Part shown: positions 23,535 through 35,173 of the stretch, piece after piece
Numbering within the stretch: the stretch's first letter is position 1
Layout of the letters: every line of letters begins with the position of its first letter
DNA from: Dichetophora obliterata
Lineage: Eukaryota > Arthropoda > Insecta > Diptera > Sciomyzidae
Assembly: GCA_963920525.1 (NCBI GenBank)
Contig: OY986437.1
Span: 111,220,715 to 111,284,714 of the forward strand
Direction of reading: 5' to 3'
DNA length: 64,000 nucleotides
Made by a program: the position numbers and the translations under genes
Notes under the pieces: model-generated
The model's input: the letters and a program-made list of their open reading frames with translations, nothing else
What the model was told of the DNA's origin: nothing
Databases searched by the model: none

Positions 23535-24343
23535 CAGTGTTCCCAACTTAGGGGTTTTGCCCCTAAATTAAGGGGGAAAATGGAATGGGATTTTTAGGGG
23601 TTTTATATTCTTAGGGGTTTTTTTTAGGGACTTCTTGATATTCTTAAGCATTAGATAATCTAATTTACTACGAAGTTTTTGAATTTATTTATTTACTCCT
23701 TCATTTTTTGCCTTTTTTATTCCCTGCTCGCTACCAAGGTGCAAAAAAACAAGGTGAACGTGACGTCTAAATATTTTGCTATAGCTGCAAAACTTGTGAA
23801 TGAGTGAAAGAGACAGAAAAGGTGATTTTGTAAGGTTTGACAACTCAAGTGTTTGATTTTTACAACAAAAATTTAAAATCCCGTTTACCTTGTTTTGAAT
23901 AAAAACCGAAGAAACCGATTTTTTTTGTAAATATGAAATCATTTATAACTAGATATTATAACAAACTTTAAATTTTATTTTTATTTTGTTTTAAAAAGAT
24001 CAAAGAAGCAAGGCGCATGTTTTATGCAAACAAGGTTTGGTCTTTGACCTGAAAGGAAAGGGATAGAATATATTTAAAGGAATTGATTTGAACCATATGT
24101 GAATTATTAATTAAGCGAAACAACCGTGAAAGACAATTTGAATTGCTTATATGTAGGAAAAAACCATGCCCGAACCCGGATTCGAACCAGCGAACTCTGG
24201 GTTGATAGTCGAGCACACTCTCCACTAGACTACAAAGCCCGACAATTTTTTGCTCTTTTTTTATTTTTGGGGAATCCCAAGTAATTGTAGGGGTTTTTGA
24301 CTAAAGCTTTAGGGATAAATATTTTTGGGAGTTGGTAACACTG
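23535..24343. mobile_element. Non-autonomous hAT element with perfect 8-bp duplication
   Basis: Ends cagtgttcccaact and agttggtaacactg are inverted repeats (one mismatch). The octamer atatagga flanks both (23527-23534 and 24344-24351). Subterminal regions repeat taggggttttt and its complement. No transposase is found. A tRNA-like block lies inside near the right end. Confidence 0.9.
24160..24240 (-). repeat. tRNA-like block (SINE head or pseudo-tRNA)
   Basis: On the minus strand it has an A-box (tagtctagtgg) and a B-box (ggttcgaatcc) at tRNA spacing. The acceptor stem does not pair (both ends read cgggc), so it is not a functional tRNA. It lies within the hAT element above. Confidence 0.55.
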
Positions 24344-24460
24344 ATATAGGAATGACAATGAGTTTACCGGATACGAAATTTGAAGACAAGTATTATTTAT
24401 CCAAGCATGTCTGAATATTAGAATACTGCTATTATTTAGTTCGCAAATGTACTTATTTTA

Positions 24461-26570
24461 TGCATACAAAATTTTACGCTTTGAAATAAATCTTGAAATG
24501 GTCCAGGAATGTGAAAGCACTTTGAAAGACGTCAATTAATATTTGATTTCAAAATCAAAACACACGTTACATTATTTTTTATGCAATCATTTAATCTAGC
24601 GGACTTCTCACACTAAAAAAGGCACAAAAACAGGTTTCACTGAATGTCGAACAAATCTTACGATAGCTGTTGATGTATAGAAACTGGCCAAATTTTGTTT
24701 TTTGTTCCAGATCAAAAATTAAGGACATTAGGTGTCCGGCCACGAACCCCCTCAAATAAAAAAACGCACCGTCAAACAAATTTGTGTTGAAATTTTTTTT
24801 TAAAAATTATATTTTGTGTATCAATACCTTTATTATAAAACGAACTCTAAAAATTTTTTTACCTTTCATTGAGCCTTAAAAAACCTTAAAATACGCCTAT
24901 TTTTCGTGAGTTACTCAGGTTTACTACTAGTTTAAGCGTAGACAATTCTTTTCCAAAAAGACTTGAATAAAATTTGATGGAATAATAATTTTAAATATTA
25001 GTCAGAATCGTAAACTTTTAGATTTAAACACTGATACTGTAATTTTGGGAGACATTGAAATTAATTTTCAGTTTTATTAGGATACGGTATCCTGGATACC
25101 ATTTTGAAGAGTAAATTTTTTATTTTTCTTTGCACTTTAGAGTAAAGAAGTTCAGCGGCAGCTCTGCCTATTATCACAAATTGGTTTCAAGAACACAGAT
25201 TTTTTTGTTCTGCTTGAAGTGTGTTTTGATATCCTTAAACATACATAAGGAAATTTTCTATACATGGAATTATTTTTGCAGCTGCAAGTTAAACTCTTGC
25301 GTTTTAACCTCTATACAATAAAATTTTGAAAATAATTTTTCGTTATGAGTATCAAATAAACCTTTTACTGACAAAAACATAAAACTTATTGAAGGCAATC
25401 CCTAAATTTATGAAATGACAATTGCAATAAAAAATCCCTGTTCCATTACTGATAATTCTGATAAGACTTGCCTGTGTTTAGTGCTTTAATCGGAAATGTG
25501 GAAGAAAAATTTGGAATTTCATAATTACCGTGAAACGATTTTCTGTGGCACGTGTTTATGAGTCAAACACAGGATCGGTTCTAAAGAATAAACGCTTTTG
25601 TTTGGGGTCGATGAAACTCTCAATAATAAAAAAATTTTAATATGTTAATGACGCCACTTTAAAAACAAAACCATTACATATTATTTATGCCAAATTAAAA
25701 TAAAATAAAAAGCCTCATAAATGTAATGGAAACAACACAACAATAGAAAAATTTAACTATTTCGGTTTTATTGTTCTAAAAACTAAACAAAAAATAAAAT
25801 TAAAATTAAGAACTCAAAATTTTTTATATTTAACGTGTGCTTTTTATGAGATCTGTTTTGTTTCTAGGTATAAAGTTCTTACCAGTAGCACGTTTCACAT
25901 GAAATCCAACAACAACGTTCAATCTAGATTGTTTCTGCCAAGATTTGCCAAGAAAATAAAAAATAGAGAAATAAATAAACTACAAAAGCAACTGCATAAA
26001 TAATACACAAGGAAACTATTTTCAGCTTGATAATAAAGATGACAACAATAGAAAAACTTAAAATATAAGCTTATATGAGTGAGTTTTGTTTTGGTATGAT
26101 TTATGAAAAAAGTAATATTCGATTTGTCTTGACGTGACATTGAGCAAGTTCGCATTAATACAGTTTTGTTTACTTTTATTTTTTTGGTTGAAAAAAATCA
26201 ATTTCAATTCCATTAAAAATATATTGTATATACACAATATTATTTTTTTCATGATATAATTGAAAAATTAGTGCCATCACTGTACTAAATATTGAGGCGA
26301 TGTGGTTAAATGCCCATGATTTCGGAAGTGCGAGTTCGATTTCCAGCAAATGCAAAAAATGTTTTCGTTCAACAGAATATTATTTGTGCCGCTGCACAGT
26401 GCTTTAATTGGGAACAAATATACAAAATTAAAAAAGGATCGTAATTAAAAATAACTTGGTATTAAACGATACACAAAGCTACAATTAAACAAAGATAAAA
26501 AAATTAAATGGAGTTTTCCTTTTGAATTTTAAAGTCAAGACTGGCCAAGATTGGGTCAGCATAATTAAAT
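24461..26570. other. AT-rich, no gene recognised
   Basis: Short open frames (24591-24779 and 25919-26155 minus, 25130-25321 plus, and others) carry no motif. At 26290-26350 a fragment with gagttcgatttcc resembles the 3' half of a tRNA-like SINE. Confidence 0.4.
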
Positions 26571-26580
26571 TAATTACATC

Positions 26581-27313
26581 TAGTGTCCGACCGAAACCGG
26601 AATTTTGGCCGAAACCGAATATTTGCCCATTTTATAACATTCGGCTGAAACCGAAACTGGTTTCAAATATAAAAATTTAAGTCTTTACAAATAATTTTTT
26701 TTTATTAAAAGGAAGCAAAAGTACTTTTATACACATAAGAAAAAATGTAATATAAAAAAACTATTATTTGAATATTGAAGTTTATAATAAATAATTGAAG
26801 CTTACTATAATAATAAAGAAGATAATTTTTATTTTATTTTAAAAGTATTTTATTTCACTTTATATCTTCAGTACACACTCAAAATAGTATGCACCTACAA
26901 TGTACATTTTTATAGAACTACAAAACAAAGTATTTTTTTAAAGGTTTAGTATTGTAAAAATAGAAATATTTCGCTTTCACACACACACATAATTCGTTCG
27001 AAAGTTTATTTATAAGTTTTTGGCTTCAGTACCTATAAAACTTTAATATTAATTGCAATAAAGAAGATAGGATCGAAAATGATAGTATCGAACGCATAAA
27101 ATTAACATAAATGTTTTGCGTTAACACGAGAAATCAAATTTTAGGCGAGTTAATAATTTTTGTTTTGTATAATGCGTTGTAAATATTTTTATATTTGAAT
27201 TAAATGACTGATGCAAGAAGTTTTTACTAAAAGTTTCGGCTAGTCTTGGTTATTCGGCCATATTCAGGGCCGAAACTGACCGTAACCGAAACCGAATATT
27301 CGGTAGGACTCTA
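26581..27313. mobile_element. hAT-like non-autonomous element with ccgaaaccgaat motifs
   Basis: Ends tagtgtccgaccgaa and ttcggtaggactcta form imperfect inverted repeats. Flanks attacatc (26573-26580) and cttacatc (27314-27321) agree at 7 of 8. Both terminal regions carry repeated accgaaaccgaatatt and complements. The interior is AT-rich and non-coding. Confidence 0.7.
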
Positions 27314-27481
27314 CTTACATCACTTTAGACTTGTATTTTTTCCATACCAACTAGAAGTATTTGTTTGAGGGCAATTAAAAAAAAGTTGAATTAAAAAAAC
27401 GGTACAAATTTTTAGAAAAATACATTTTTACCCGACTACGGCGAAGAAAAAGGGGAGGTATATGTGTTTGACCGGTATGTA

Positions 27482-28654
27482 CAGGGTCCGCCAAATTACT
27501 TTTTTCTTATTGAAAATTCTATAAAAAAACTACAAGATATTTTCTCAAATTTCTTTTATTATTTGAAAGTACAATCCTTCCGGTTAATAATGGAAAATAA
27601 TTTCATTCAAATGGCTGCCTCGGCTGGCCATGCAGTAGCCTACACGATCGGTCCAATTTTTAAGCACATTATCGATTGTGTGCAGCTGTATTTCACCAAT
27701 GGCTTCACGAATATTGTCCTTTAAAGCGTCAATTGTCTCTGGCTTGTCGGCGTAACACTTATCTTTGAGGGCACCCCACAAATAATAGTCCAACGGTGTC
27801 AAATCGCAGCTCCGAGGTGGCCAAACGACATCAGCTCTGCGGCTGATAATGCGATCTTCAAAAACAGGGCGCAAAACATCGAGTGTAGCTTCGGCTGTGT
27901 GGCACGTAGCGCCGTCCTGTTGAAACCAAATGTTGCCAATATCCTCCTCTTCAATTTTTGTGAACAGAAATTCGTTCAACATGGCCCAATAATGATCGCC
28001 ATTGACTATAACTATAAATGCGACAATTTTGCTTGTTTACATACCCGCCAAGATCAAAATGAGCTTCATCTGAAAAGATGATTTTTTTTGGCAAAATCGG
28101 CATCTTCTGTAAGTCGATTTCAGGCCCACTTAGCGAAGCGAAAACGCATTGGATGGTCAGTTGGCTTCAACTCCTGAACCAATTGGACTTTGTATGGCGT
28201 CACAAGGTTTTTATGCAAAATTTGTCTGAATGATGTCTCCGAAATGTTCAATTGTTGAGAACGACGGTGAATTGATGTTGATGGCGCTTCACGCACACTT
28301 TCTGCCACAGCAGCAATATTCTCGGGTGTACGCACTGCTTTTGGCTTTTCACGCTTTGGTTTATCGATGAGGATGCCAGTTTCTTTCACTTTTTTCACAA
28401 GATAACGAACATACGGAGCTGACGGTGCTTCTTTTCTTCCAAAATCCGTACGCAATTTTCGCACACATTCTGCAACATTACCATGATTTTCAAAGTAATT
28501 TCGCAATATTTCCCAGCGTTGTTCAAGCGTATACACAACCATATTCGTTCAGCGGAAGGATAGAACTAATTATCTGTCAAATCAGACATGAGCTAAGTGT
28601 TACCATTCACAAAATAAGCACTAGTTGAAAAAAAAAGTTAGATGGCGGACCCTG
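27482..28654 (-). mobile_element. Mariner element, DD41D (rosa-like)
   Basis: Terminal inverted repeats begin cagggtccgccaaattac (left) and cagggtccgccatctaac (right, inverted), with TA on both sides (27480-27481 and 28655-28656). At 1.17 kb it is only slightly short for a mariner. It carries one transposase gene with an internal deletion on the minus strand. Confidence 0.92.
27584..28542 (-). pseudogene. Mariner transposase, DD41D, with internal deletion
   Basis: The N-terminal part is open for 140 codons from MVVYTLEQRWEILRNYFENH: helix-turn-helix, then ESVREAPSTSIHRRSQQLNI and QILHKNLVTPYKVQL. After a frame change comes KKIIFSDEAHFDLGGYVNKQ (first aspartate). A deletion then removes the segment between NCRIY and VNGDHYWAM. 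The C-terminal 132 codons are open: IWFQQDGATCHTA (second aspartate) and WPPRSCDLTPLDYYLWG. Counting from QQD, 41 residues precede the aspartate of PLD, the DD41D spacing of the rosa group. It ends NEIIFHY. Intact termini and an almost open frame imply a fairly young copy. Confidence 0.9.
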
Positions 28655-29204
28655 TATTCATGTATGTATGTTCATCTGTTCTTTTCTCACTTCTAAAACA
28701 CTTATCATATTTTGACAAATGAAAGGCTATGTGAAGTCACATTAAATAGAATAAAGCGTCCTCTAGAGGACAGAAAATTAACTAAACCCCTATCTTCTAA
28801 ACTACTTATCATCATTAAATAAATCAGGTATCGTTGGAAGAATTTTCTTTTAGTCCGGCCATTATAGGCTTTGTGACGTCACATTTAATTGAATGTGGCG
28901 TCTTTTATAGGACATAAAATCATGCACTAAAAAATTTTTTAAGTGCCGTAATAAACATCTTTGTTTATAAATAAATCATCAAATAGTTAATTAGTAGTTT
29001 ATACTTTCAATTATATAAAAACTGGGAATACCCCAAAATAATTTAGATAAAAAATAATTTTAAAAAAACTTAAACCCGACTGCTAACAAGCGCTCTCTAA
29101 AAAGTATGGAACAAGAAAATATACTCACTTAAAATTGTTATGTACAAACTACAAATTTTTTTTTTGTCTATTAAATAAACAACTTAAACATAATATATTT
29201 TATT

Positions 29205-29483
29205 GCATATACTACTAATTTATAGTGATGTTTAAAAGACATCCGTGGTCGTATGCCACCTACTTTAACAAATAAATAAATCAAATTTATTAAATCAAAT
29301 TAAATAAACAACTTAAACATAATATATTTTATTGCATATACTACTAATTTATAGTGATGTTTAAAAGACATCCGTGGTCGTATGCCACCTACTTTAACAA
29401 AAAAATACATTCTAACAGTAGTAAGCGATCAAAAAGGTGGCATACTACCACGTATATCTTTTGAACATCACTATAAATTAGTA
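29205..29483. repeat. Direct plus inverted repeat cluster
   Basis: The segment tactaatttatagtgatgtt ... gtcgtatgccacctac appears at 29210-29270 and again at 29337-29397 as part of a direct duplication of about 110 bp. It then appears inverted and diverged at 29436-29483 (ggtggcatactaccacgtat ... ataaattagta). Non-coding. Confidence 0.75.
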
Positions 29484-29486
29484 TTA

Positions 29487-30900
29487 TCTAATATATAAAA
29501 TCAAATGTTTGTCCTTCTGTCTGTCTGTCTGTCTGTCTGTTCCGTATAGGCTCGCGCACCGTTTATCCGATTGAGCTGAAATTTTGACACCGAATAGGTT
29601 TTATAGGGAGGAAGATCATAGGTGATGTGAAAAAGTGGTCGCAAGTCTGTGGGCGTGGCATTCCATAATAACTTCTAAACGCCTGAACTGATTTCAATGA
29701 AATTTGGTATGAAGATTCAACTGCACCCAAAATAAAACATCGGCAAAAAAATTCCATAGACTTCCGCAAAAGGGCACTTTGAGTACTGCATTTTTAAGAC
29801 TCAATTACTCCCAAACGAATTGACCTTTTTTGCTAAAATTTGGTATGTGAAATAACCTGACCCTGCAACAGAATTGAGGGAAGAAAACAAAACCTGAACA
29901 TAAGCCGCACACCAACGACAAAAATCGAAACAGGCTTAGAGCAAAAACTTAAAACGATAATTCAGCATTTAAATTTTTCTCTAAGGTTCAACAGTTTTTT
30001 ATTAATGCACCCGGCGGCACAGGGAAAACGTTCCTCATCAGTTTAATTTTAGCTCACAATCGCTATCAAAATGGAATTGCCCTGGCTGTCGCTTCATCAG
30101 GTATTGCGGCTACTTTATTAGAAACTCCAAATTGCAACATTGCTAAAGGTTTGGGCATGGCAAAAGTTTTGCAAACTTGCAAAATTATTATATGGGACGA
30201 ATGCACCATGGCACACAAAAAATCGATTGAAGCGCTCAATCGAACTCTGAAGAATCTACGAGGAAATTCCCAACTTTTAGGTGGTGCTCTCATTTTTTTA
30301 GCTGGCGACTTCCGACAGACATTACCAATTATACCAAAACCAACACCAGCTGATGAGCTCAATGCTTGCCTCAAAGCGTCGCATCTTTGGAGATATTTAC
30401 AAAAAATTATATCAACTACAAATATGCGTGTTCATCTGCAGCGAGATGCATTGGCAGCTACATTTTCTAAACAACTCTTGGACATTGGTAACGGAAAAAT
30501 ACCAGTTAATGTTGAAAAAAGTGCATTTCACTCCCATTGAATTTTTGTGTTATTGTACCATCAATTGAAAAATTAGTTCAAAATATTTTCCCACAAATAG
30601 CCATCAATTACAAAAATCATCAATGGCTTTGTGAACGTGCTATTTTGGCTGCAAAAAACAATGATGTTAACGCAATCAACTTTGCAATTCAAGAACAAAT
30701 TCCAGGCGATTGTGTAAATTACAAATCAATTGCCACCGTTATGAACATAGACGAAATTGTTAATTATCCAATTGAATTTTTAAATTCGTTCGACCTTAAA
30801 ACTGTACATAACAATTTCAGGTAAGTATATTTTCTTGTTTCATACTTTTTAGAGAGCGCTTTTTAGTAGTCGGGTTTTAGTTTATTTAACTTTTTTTTTA
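29487..30900 (+). mobile_element. Truncated Helitron-type element
   Basis: A likely 5' end tctaatatataaaatcaaat is followed by a (tgtc)n run at 29518-29541 and a non-coding leader. A Pif1-type helicase fragment follows from 29953. The replication initiator (Rep) half is absent. At about 30826-30895 the text tcatactttttagagagcgc then agtagtcgggtttt ends the block; the same text lies inverted at about 29070-29125. Confidence 0.55.
29953..30824 (+). pseudogene. Helitron helicase fragment (Pif1-like)
   Basis: The first frame (29953-30540) contains QQFFINAPGGTGKTFLISL, a Walker A motif, then IALAVASSGIAATLLE. A motif II-like CKIIIWDECTMAHKKSIEAL follows, then LGGALIFLAGDFRQTLPII and TTNMRVHLQRDALAATFSKQ. 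This is the SF1 helicase order of Helitron RepHel proteins. A small gap lies between TLLE and the TPNCNIAKG segment, where related proteins have a GGRTAHS-like motif. The frame ends at a stop (30540). A second frame (30537-30824) continues the protein: IAINYKNHQWLCERAILAAK, NFAIQEQIPGDCVNYKSI, then VNYPIEFLNSFDL. The C-terminal motifs (NKSQGQS, VACSRV) and the N-terminal Rep domain are missing. Confidence 0.9.
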
Positions 30901-33053
30901 TAACAATAGGTTGTTTTTGTAACACTGAACCAAGTATTGTTCTTAAAACCATTGAATTTACGCATTTTTTAATATTGCCTTGATTTAAAAAAACTATTCT
31001 TTGACTACAAGAAAAAGTTCAGGCCGCAATGAAGTCAAAATTGTTGTGAACCAGTGAACAAAAAAGCAGACTGGGCAGCTATTTTCTTAGTTGCTAAACT
31101 AACTTAACCGTTATCTTCTGTGGTTTATGCAGTCCACTCTTGAAAAAATGATGTGCCTACTTCTGCTCAGCAAAAGGGGAATTATATGTGCTCTCATTTC
31201 CAAAGTTGTGTTTTCCTAATATTTTCCAAACAGCAAAAGTTCAAAGAAGTGACATCATTTATTCTGCAAATATTTTTTGTGGTTGCGCCTATTTTTTACT
31301 TCTTTATCCCAATACTCTATCTTGGATCCAACAACAAGTCAATTTCGAGACTTTACAATTCAGCATAAGCTGCTTAATATTGCAAAATGGTTCAAACAAA
31401 TAATAATTTCTTTGAATTTGTAAAAACTTTAGATTTTTACCAAGTTACGAATACATTTTTTTAGTTTTTTTTTATTGCAAAATCTTTGATAGTCAATTAA
31501 TTACATATAATAAAGTTGGGGCTATTGTATGACGCACTGGGTCACATCTAATTGACTCATTTGAGTGTCTTTAGAAGCTCTTTTTTATTATTGAACAATA
31601 CAAAAACGACAAACTAACACCAAAAAACACAAAGTTAAAAGTAAAAGTAACAAAACAACAAAAACGAGCTCACAAGAAATGAGCAATAGAAATGAGAGTG
31701 AAACCTAGAAGAAAGTCAGTTAGCTATTTTAACAATTGAGTAATGATAAGTTTCAAAGCAACAATAAAAGCAGCAGTTGACAAAATTTTTGCAATATTAC
31801 GAAAGCGCGAATATAATAGCCTAACTTTAAAATTAGTAGAAATTAGTTTCGGAGAAAAGTTTGGTCTTCATAATCAGCGTGGCGCCAAGTTTTCATTAAG
31901 CCATGCATTCAACTTATTTACTGACCATTTTTTAGAAAAAAAGTGACTCACAAGACTTGCAATAAATTAAGATTTTAACAATATCTAAGGAGTATATTGA
32001 TAATACCTCAATCCTTATTATGGAAATATATTTATTTATGTAAATTGTGCGAGCATCAACTGAGGCGGCATATTCATCTCTGCAAACAGGTGTAAAACTA
32101 GGTCATTCCTAGGTTTATCTGTCAAAAATGTTTTTCATACAAAAAAAAATTAACAGAATAATTCATTTGGCTAAAATGAGGCACTCCATATTCATAAATA
32201 GTATTGGTTTATTTATGTGTAAAAAGGGAAGGCAACTTCATTAATATTTATTAAGTGTAAATAATGACGTTTACACTAGAGCGCGCGACATTAATTTTAT
32301 TAGAGGTGTGCAATATATATTTTTTATAGGCACATCTATAAAACAGCAAAGACCAAAAATACAAATAAACGTGGTAAAACAACAAAATTTTTAGATTTAC
32401 GTCACGCGCGCAGCTGGAAAGACTGGCTGACTGCCTAGTATATAATGTATATGGATAAATTGCGATATCTTAGGTTGTTACAAACATGATGCCTTAAACA
32501 TAATTTCTAGACATTGACTAACTGGCGACAAAGTTGATAAGATAAGTAAATTTTTTGCAAGGAGAGTTTTAGATTCGTTTGAAGTTTATTTATATTGAAG
32601 TACTTTTTTTTATAAAAGATTAGAAGAAAATGATTTTGCCTCTGCCTTGCTGTAGTAAAATAAAAATTCGCCAAAGTAATAAAAAATTGGTAGTACACAC
32701 TAAAACCTGTTTTTGCGCGAGGATAGGAAATGAATTTATATGAAGAACTAACCGCACAAAAAAATCCGTGCTAAAATAGGTTTGAGTGTTTAGTAAACAT
32801 TTTTTTCAGAATTTTTTGAGACTTTTATTAATTTTAAACAACAAAAATTATTCCATTCGAAAATATAACATAATCTGAAAAAATTTATTTTTTTTAATCA
32901 AATCATAAATGATAAGGAATAATTTTTAAGAAAAAAATTTTGTATGTTTAAGAATGTGAATTGAACAAAACGGAATAAAAAAATCTTAAACACAAAAAAA
33001 TATTTTTACTTCAAATAATTTTTATTTTATTTTTTAAAATTGTTTGCAGTCAA

Positions 33054-33055
<2 letters not shown>
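30901..33055. other. AT-rich, no gene recognised
   Basis: A 67-codon plus frame at 31743-31946 (MISFKATIKAAVDKIFAILR...) looks somewhat protein-like but has no match I know and no clear splice context. At 32697-32790 a small imperfect foldback (actaaaacctgtttttgcgc / cgtgctaaaataggtttgag) may be a short MITE. Confidence 0.35.
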
Positions 33056-33057
<2 letters not shown>

Positions 33058-33084
<27 letters not shown>

Positions 33085-33085
33085 C
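33058..33085. repeat. (GA)n microsatellite
   Basis: About 13 GA units without interruption. Confidence 0.95.
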
Positions 33086-33363
33086 CGCTCATATACATAT
33101 ACCTATGCTTACACTTGTTTAATACAAATTCTGAAATATAGGAAGGAATATAGGAAGATTAAAACGAATTGGACATTTCAGCTTTTGAAAGAAAGTTGAC
33201 CTTATGATAAATTGTGTTGTGCGTGATATTGAGTGTTTGTACACAAATGATTGAGGAGCATTCCACGGTCACGTACAGACAAATTCAACTATTTTTTGAA
33301 TTTATTGTACAGCCAATTCTAACTTAACACATTGGAAGTAAAGTCCTTTTGACTAATTAAATA

Positions 33364-34466
33364 AAGGGTGTCCCAACAAGAGCGCAATTTTTAAATTTTA
33401 AATAAAACACAGATATTTAAAAAAAAATCGTGAAACTTTATTATATCGCAAAGTAGACAGAATAAGGTTATGTATGGAACAATATATCGTGCAGATGGCC
33501 GCCGCGGCTTTGCTGGCATACACGCGTTCTTTTAATGAAATTTTCAATGACCGTTTTGCATAAATGCTGCGGTATTTCATTAATGCAGCGTCCAATTTCC
33601 TCTTTTAAGGCTTGAGTCGTCGTCGGCTTATTCGCGTAAACCATCGACTTCAAAAAACCCCAAAGAAAAAAATCTAATGATGTTAAATCGCACGATCTAG
33701 GCGGCCAATTCTGAAATAACGGCCAAAACGCGAAATAACACGACCGGGAATGACTGATGCAGCAATTGAATTGTTTCTCTAGCTGTATGACATGTGGCGC
33801 CGTCTTGTTGGAACCACATGCCCTCCACATTCATTTCTTCAATTCTAGGCAAGAAAAAACTGGTTATCATTTCACGATACCGAACACCATCGACTGTTTG
33901 CGCTTGACCTGCCTCATTTTCATAAAAAAAAGGGTCCAATGATTCCTCCAGCCCAAAAACCACACCACACAGTGACACGTTGAAGATGCATTTGCTTCTC
34001 GTGAATCACTCGAGGATTTTCCTCACCCCAAATGCGACAATTCTGCCTATTGACGAAGCCATCAAGATGGAAATGGGCCTCGTCACTGAAGATGATTTTC
34101 ATGTTGTCTCTCCAATACCCAATTAACGAACTCCCTTCGCTGTCCATGTCGGCTGGCTTCAGTTCCTGAGTCAATTGAACTTTTTATGCATGAAGATGCA
34201 AATCTTTCGTCAAAATTCGCTGCATAGTGGATTTGGAGACACCAATTTGCTGAGCTCGGTGTCGAATTGAGGTGGATGGAGTTTGAGTGACATCATCACG
34301 TACAGCTGCGACATTTTCGGTCGATCGACCTTTTCATTCGTGTAGCGCTCCATTTTTACTAACCTCGTACCTTCTACTAGCAAACAATAACAATTGTTCA
34401 AATGTCAAACAATGACACTTCGAATGGCGCCAAATTTAAAAATTGCGTCCTTGTTGGGACACCCTT
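33364..34466 (-). mobile_element. Second mariner element, DD41D type
   Basis: Ends aagggtgtcccaacaagagc (left) and aagggtgtcccaacaaggac (right, inverted), TA on both sides (33362-33363 and 34467-34468). Its terminal repeats differ from those of the mariner at 27482, so it is a separate lineage. 1.1 kb, with a disrupted transposase on the minus strand. Confidence 0.92.
33468..34340 (-). pseudogene. Mariner transposase, DD41D, frameshifted and deleted
   Basis: Reading minus: a short helix-turn-helix remnant with TPSTSIRHRAQQIGVSKSTM, then VQLTQELKPADMDSEGSS, where about 30 codons seem lost before NMKIIFSDEAHFHLDGFVNR (first aspartate). The frame continues open through ENPRVIHEKQMHLQRVTVW and CGFWAGGIIGPFF, shifts, reads NEAGQAQTVDGVRYREM and MWFQQDGATCHTARETI (second aspartate), then shifts again to WPPRSCDLTSLDFFLWG (third). 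It ends GGHLHDILFHT. The N-terminal DNA-binding region is largely missing. At least three frameshifts make it inactive. Confidence 0.9.
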
Positions 34467-34809
34467 TAGATTGCATTCTGTTTCTTACATAGTACGTTAA
34501 AATTTTCTTTAAATTTTATTAAATGCAAGAGAAAAAAATAAGACATCTACTGTCACGTGTTGGACGAGTTCAGCCATTGCAGTTCAGTCATTGCAACTCG
34601 TTGTGTTCGATTACATATTTTAACGAAAGTACCTAACATGGGGTAAAGGTATTTGAAAGAAATATTATTATTACTCATAAACATGCTTTCGGCGTAAAAA
34701 GATTTTAAATAAAGTCCACCGTTTTTTGTTTTTTTTTTTCAATATTATATTTGCATGTCGCCACGTGGAGAATTTGCATCACGCAATGTGCCTGACAGAC
34801 TGACAATGT

Positions 34810-35173
34810 CGTTGTTTAATTGGGTAATTAAGTAATTAGGACGTTAAGTAATTATGTTATTTAGTAATTAAAAACAAATTTAACATATTTTGCTTTCCTT
34901 GCATCAACCATTTTTCATTATCTTTAGCCAATGCCTTCCATTTTTACCAAAACAAAAAAGTTTACGAAACATGTATTAAACATTTACGAAAAAGAAAAAC
35001 TACATTTGTGAAACAGCGCAGACGATTTGATCATCATGGTTAATGAATGTATGAACAAATTGCTTAAATTAATAAAATTAAAATGTTTCTCTTAGATAAT
35101 ATCGTTAAATAATAAGTTTTTAATAAGTTTTAATTTTTGGTCACGGTTGACTTTTCTGTGGAATGCCCACTAC
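34810..35173. mobile_element. Partial copy of family B MITE
   Basis: Matches about 23180-23527 with moderate divergence: taattaggacgttaagtaat, gcagacgatttgatcatcat, ggtcacggttgac and the end tgtggaatgccca. The left third of the family is absent or replaced, so the copy is truncated. Confidence 0.75.

Larger units (their letters stand above)
20985..24460. repeat. Family A element broken up by three insertions
   Basis: Family A sequence (as at 5074-6213) resumes in pieces: gctccgctaaaacaa (to 21012), tgatatttcgttggataatc to ggaagtacat (22522-22781), and aggaatgacaatg through tatttatccaagcatgtctg to about 24450. Removing the three inserts restores the order seen at 5800-6200. The far-left arm is not recognised, so this copy is truncated or strongly diverged there. 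Confidence 0.75.
27425..29110. repeat. Dispersed repeat starting acccgactacgg, interrupted by a mariner
   Basis: Text at 27430-27480 (acccgactacggcgaagaaa ... gaccggtatgta) continues after the mariner as tattcatgtatgtatgttca and runs to about 29000. Two diverged internal units share aggctatgtgaagtcacatt / aggctttgtgacgtcacatt about 135 bp apart. Class not assigned. Confidence 0.45.

Noticed and set aside
24160..24240. Possible tRNA gene on the minus strand
   Set aside because: A- and B-boxes are present but the acceptor ends do not pair and the anticodon arm is poor; kept as a tRNA-like repeat.
30066..30374. 102-codon minus-strand frame
   Set aside because: Antisense shadow of the Helitron helicase.
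31743..31946. 67-codon plus-strand frame that looks mildly protein-like
   Set aside because: No recognised motif, splice sites or conservation evidence; mentioned only in the stretch description.
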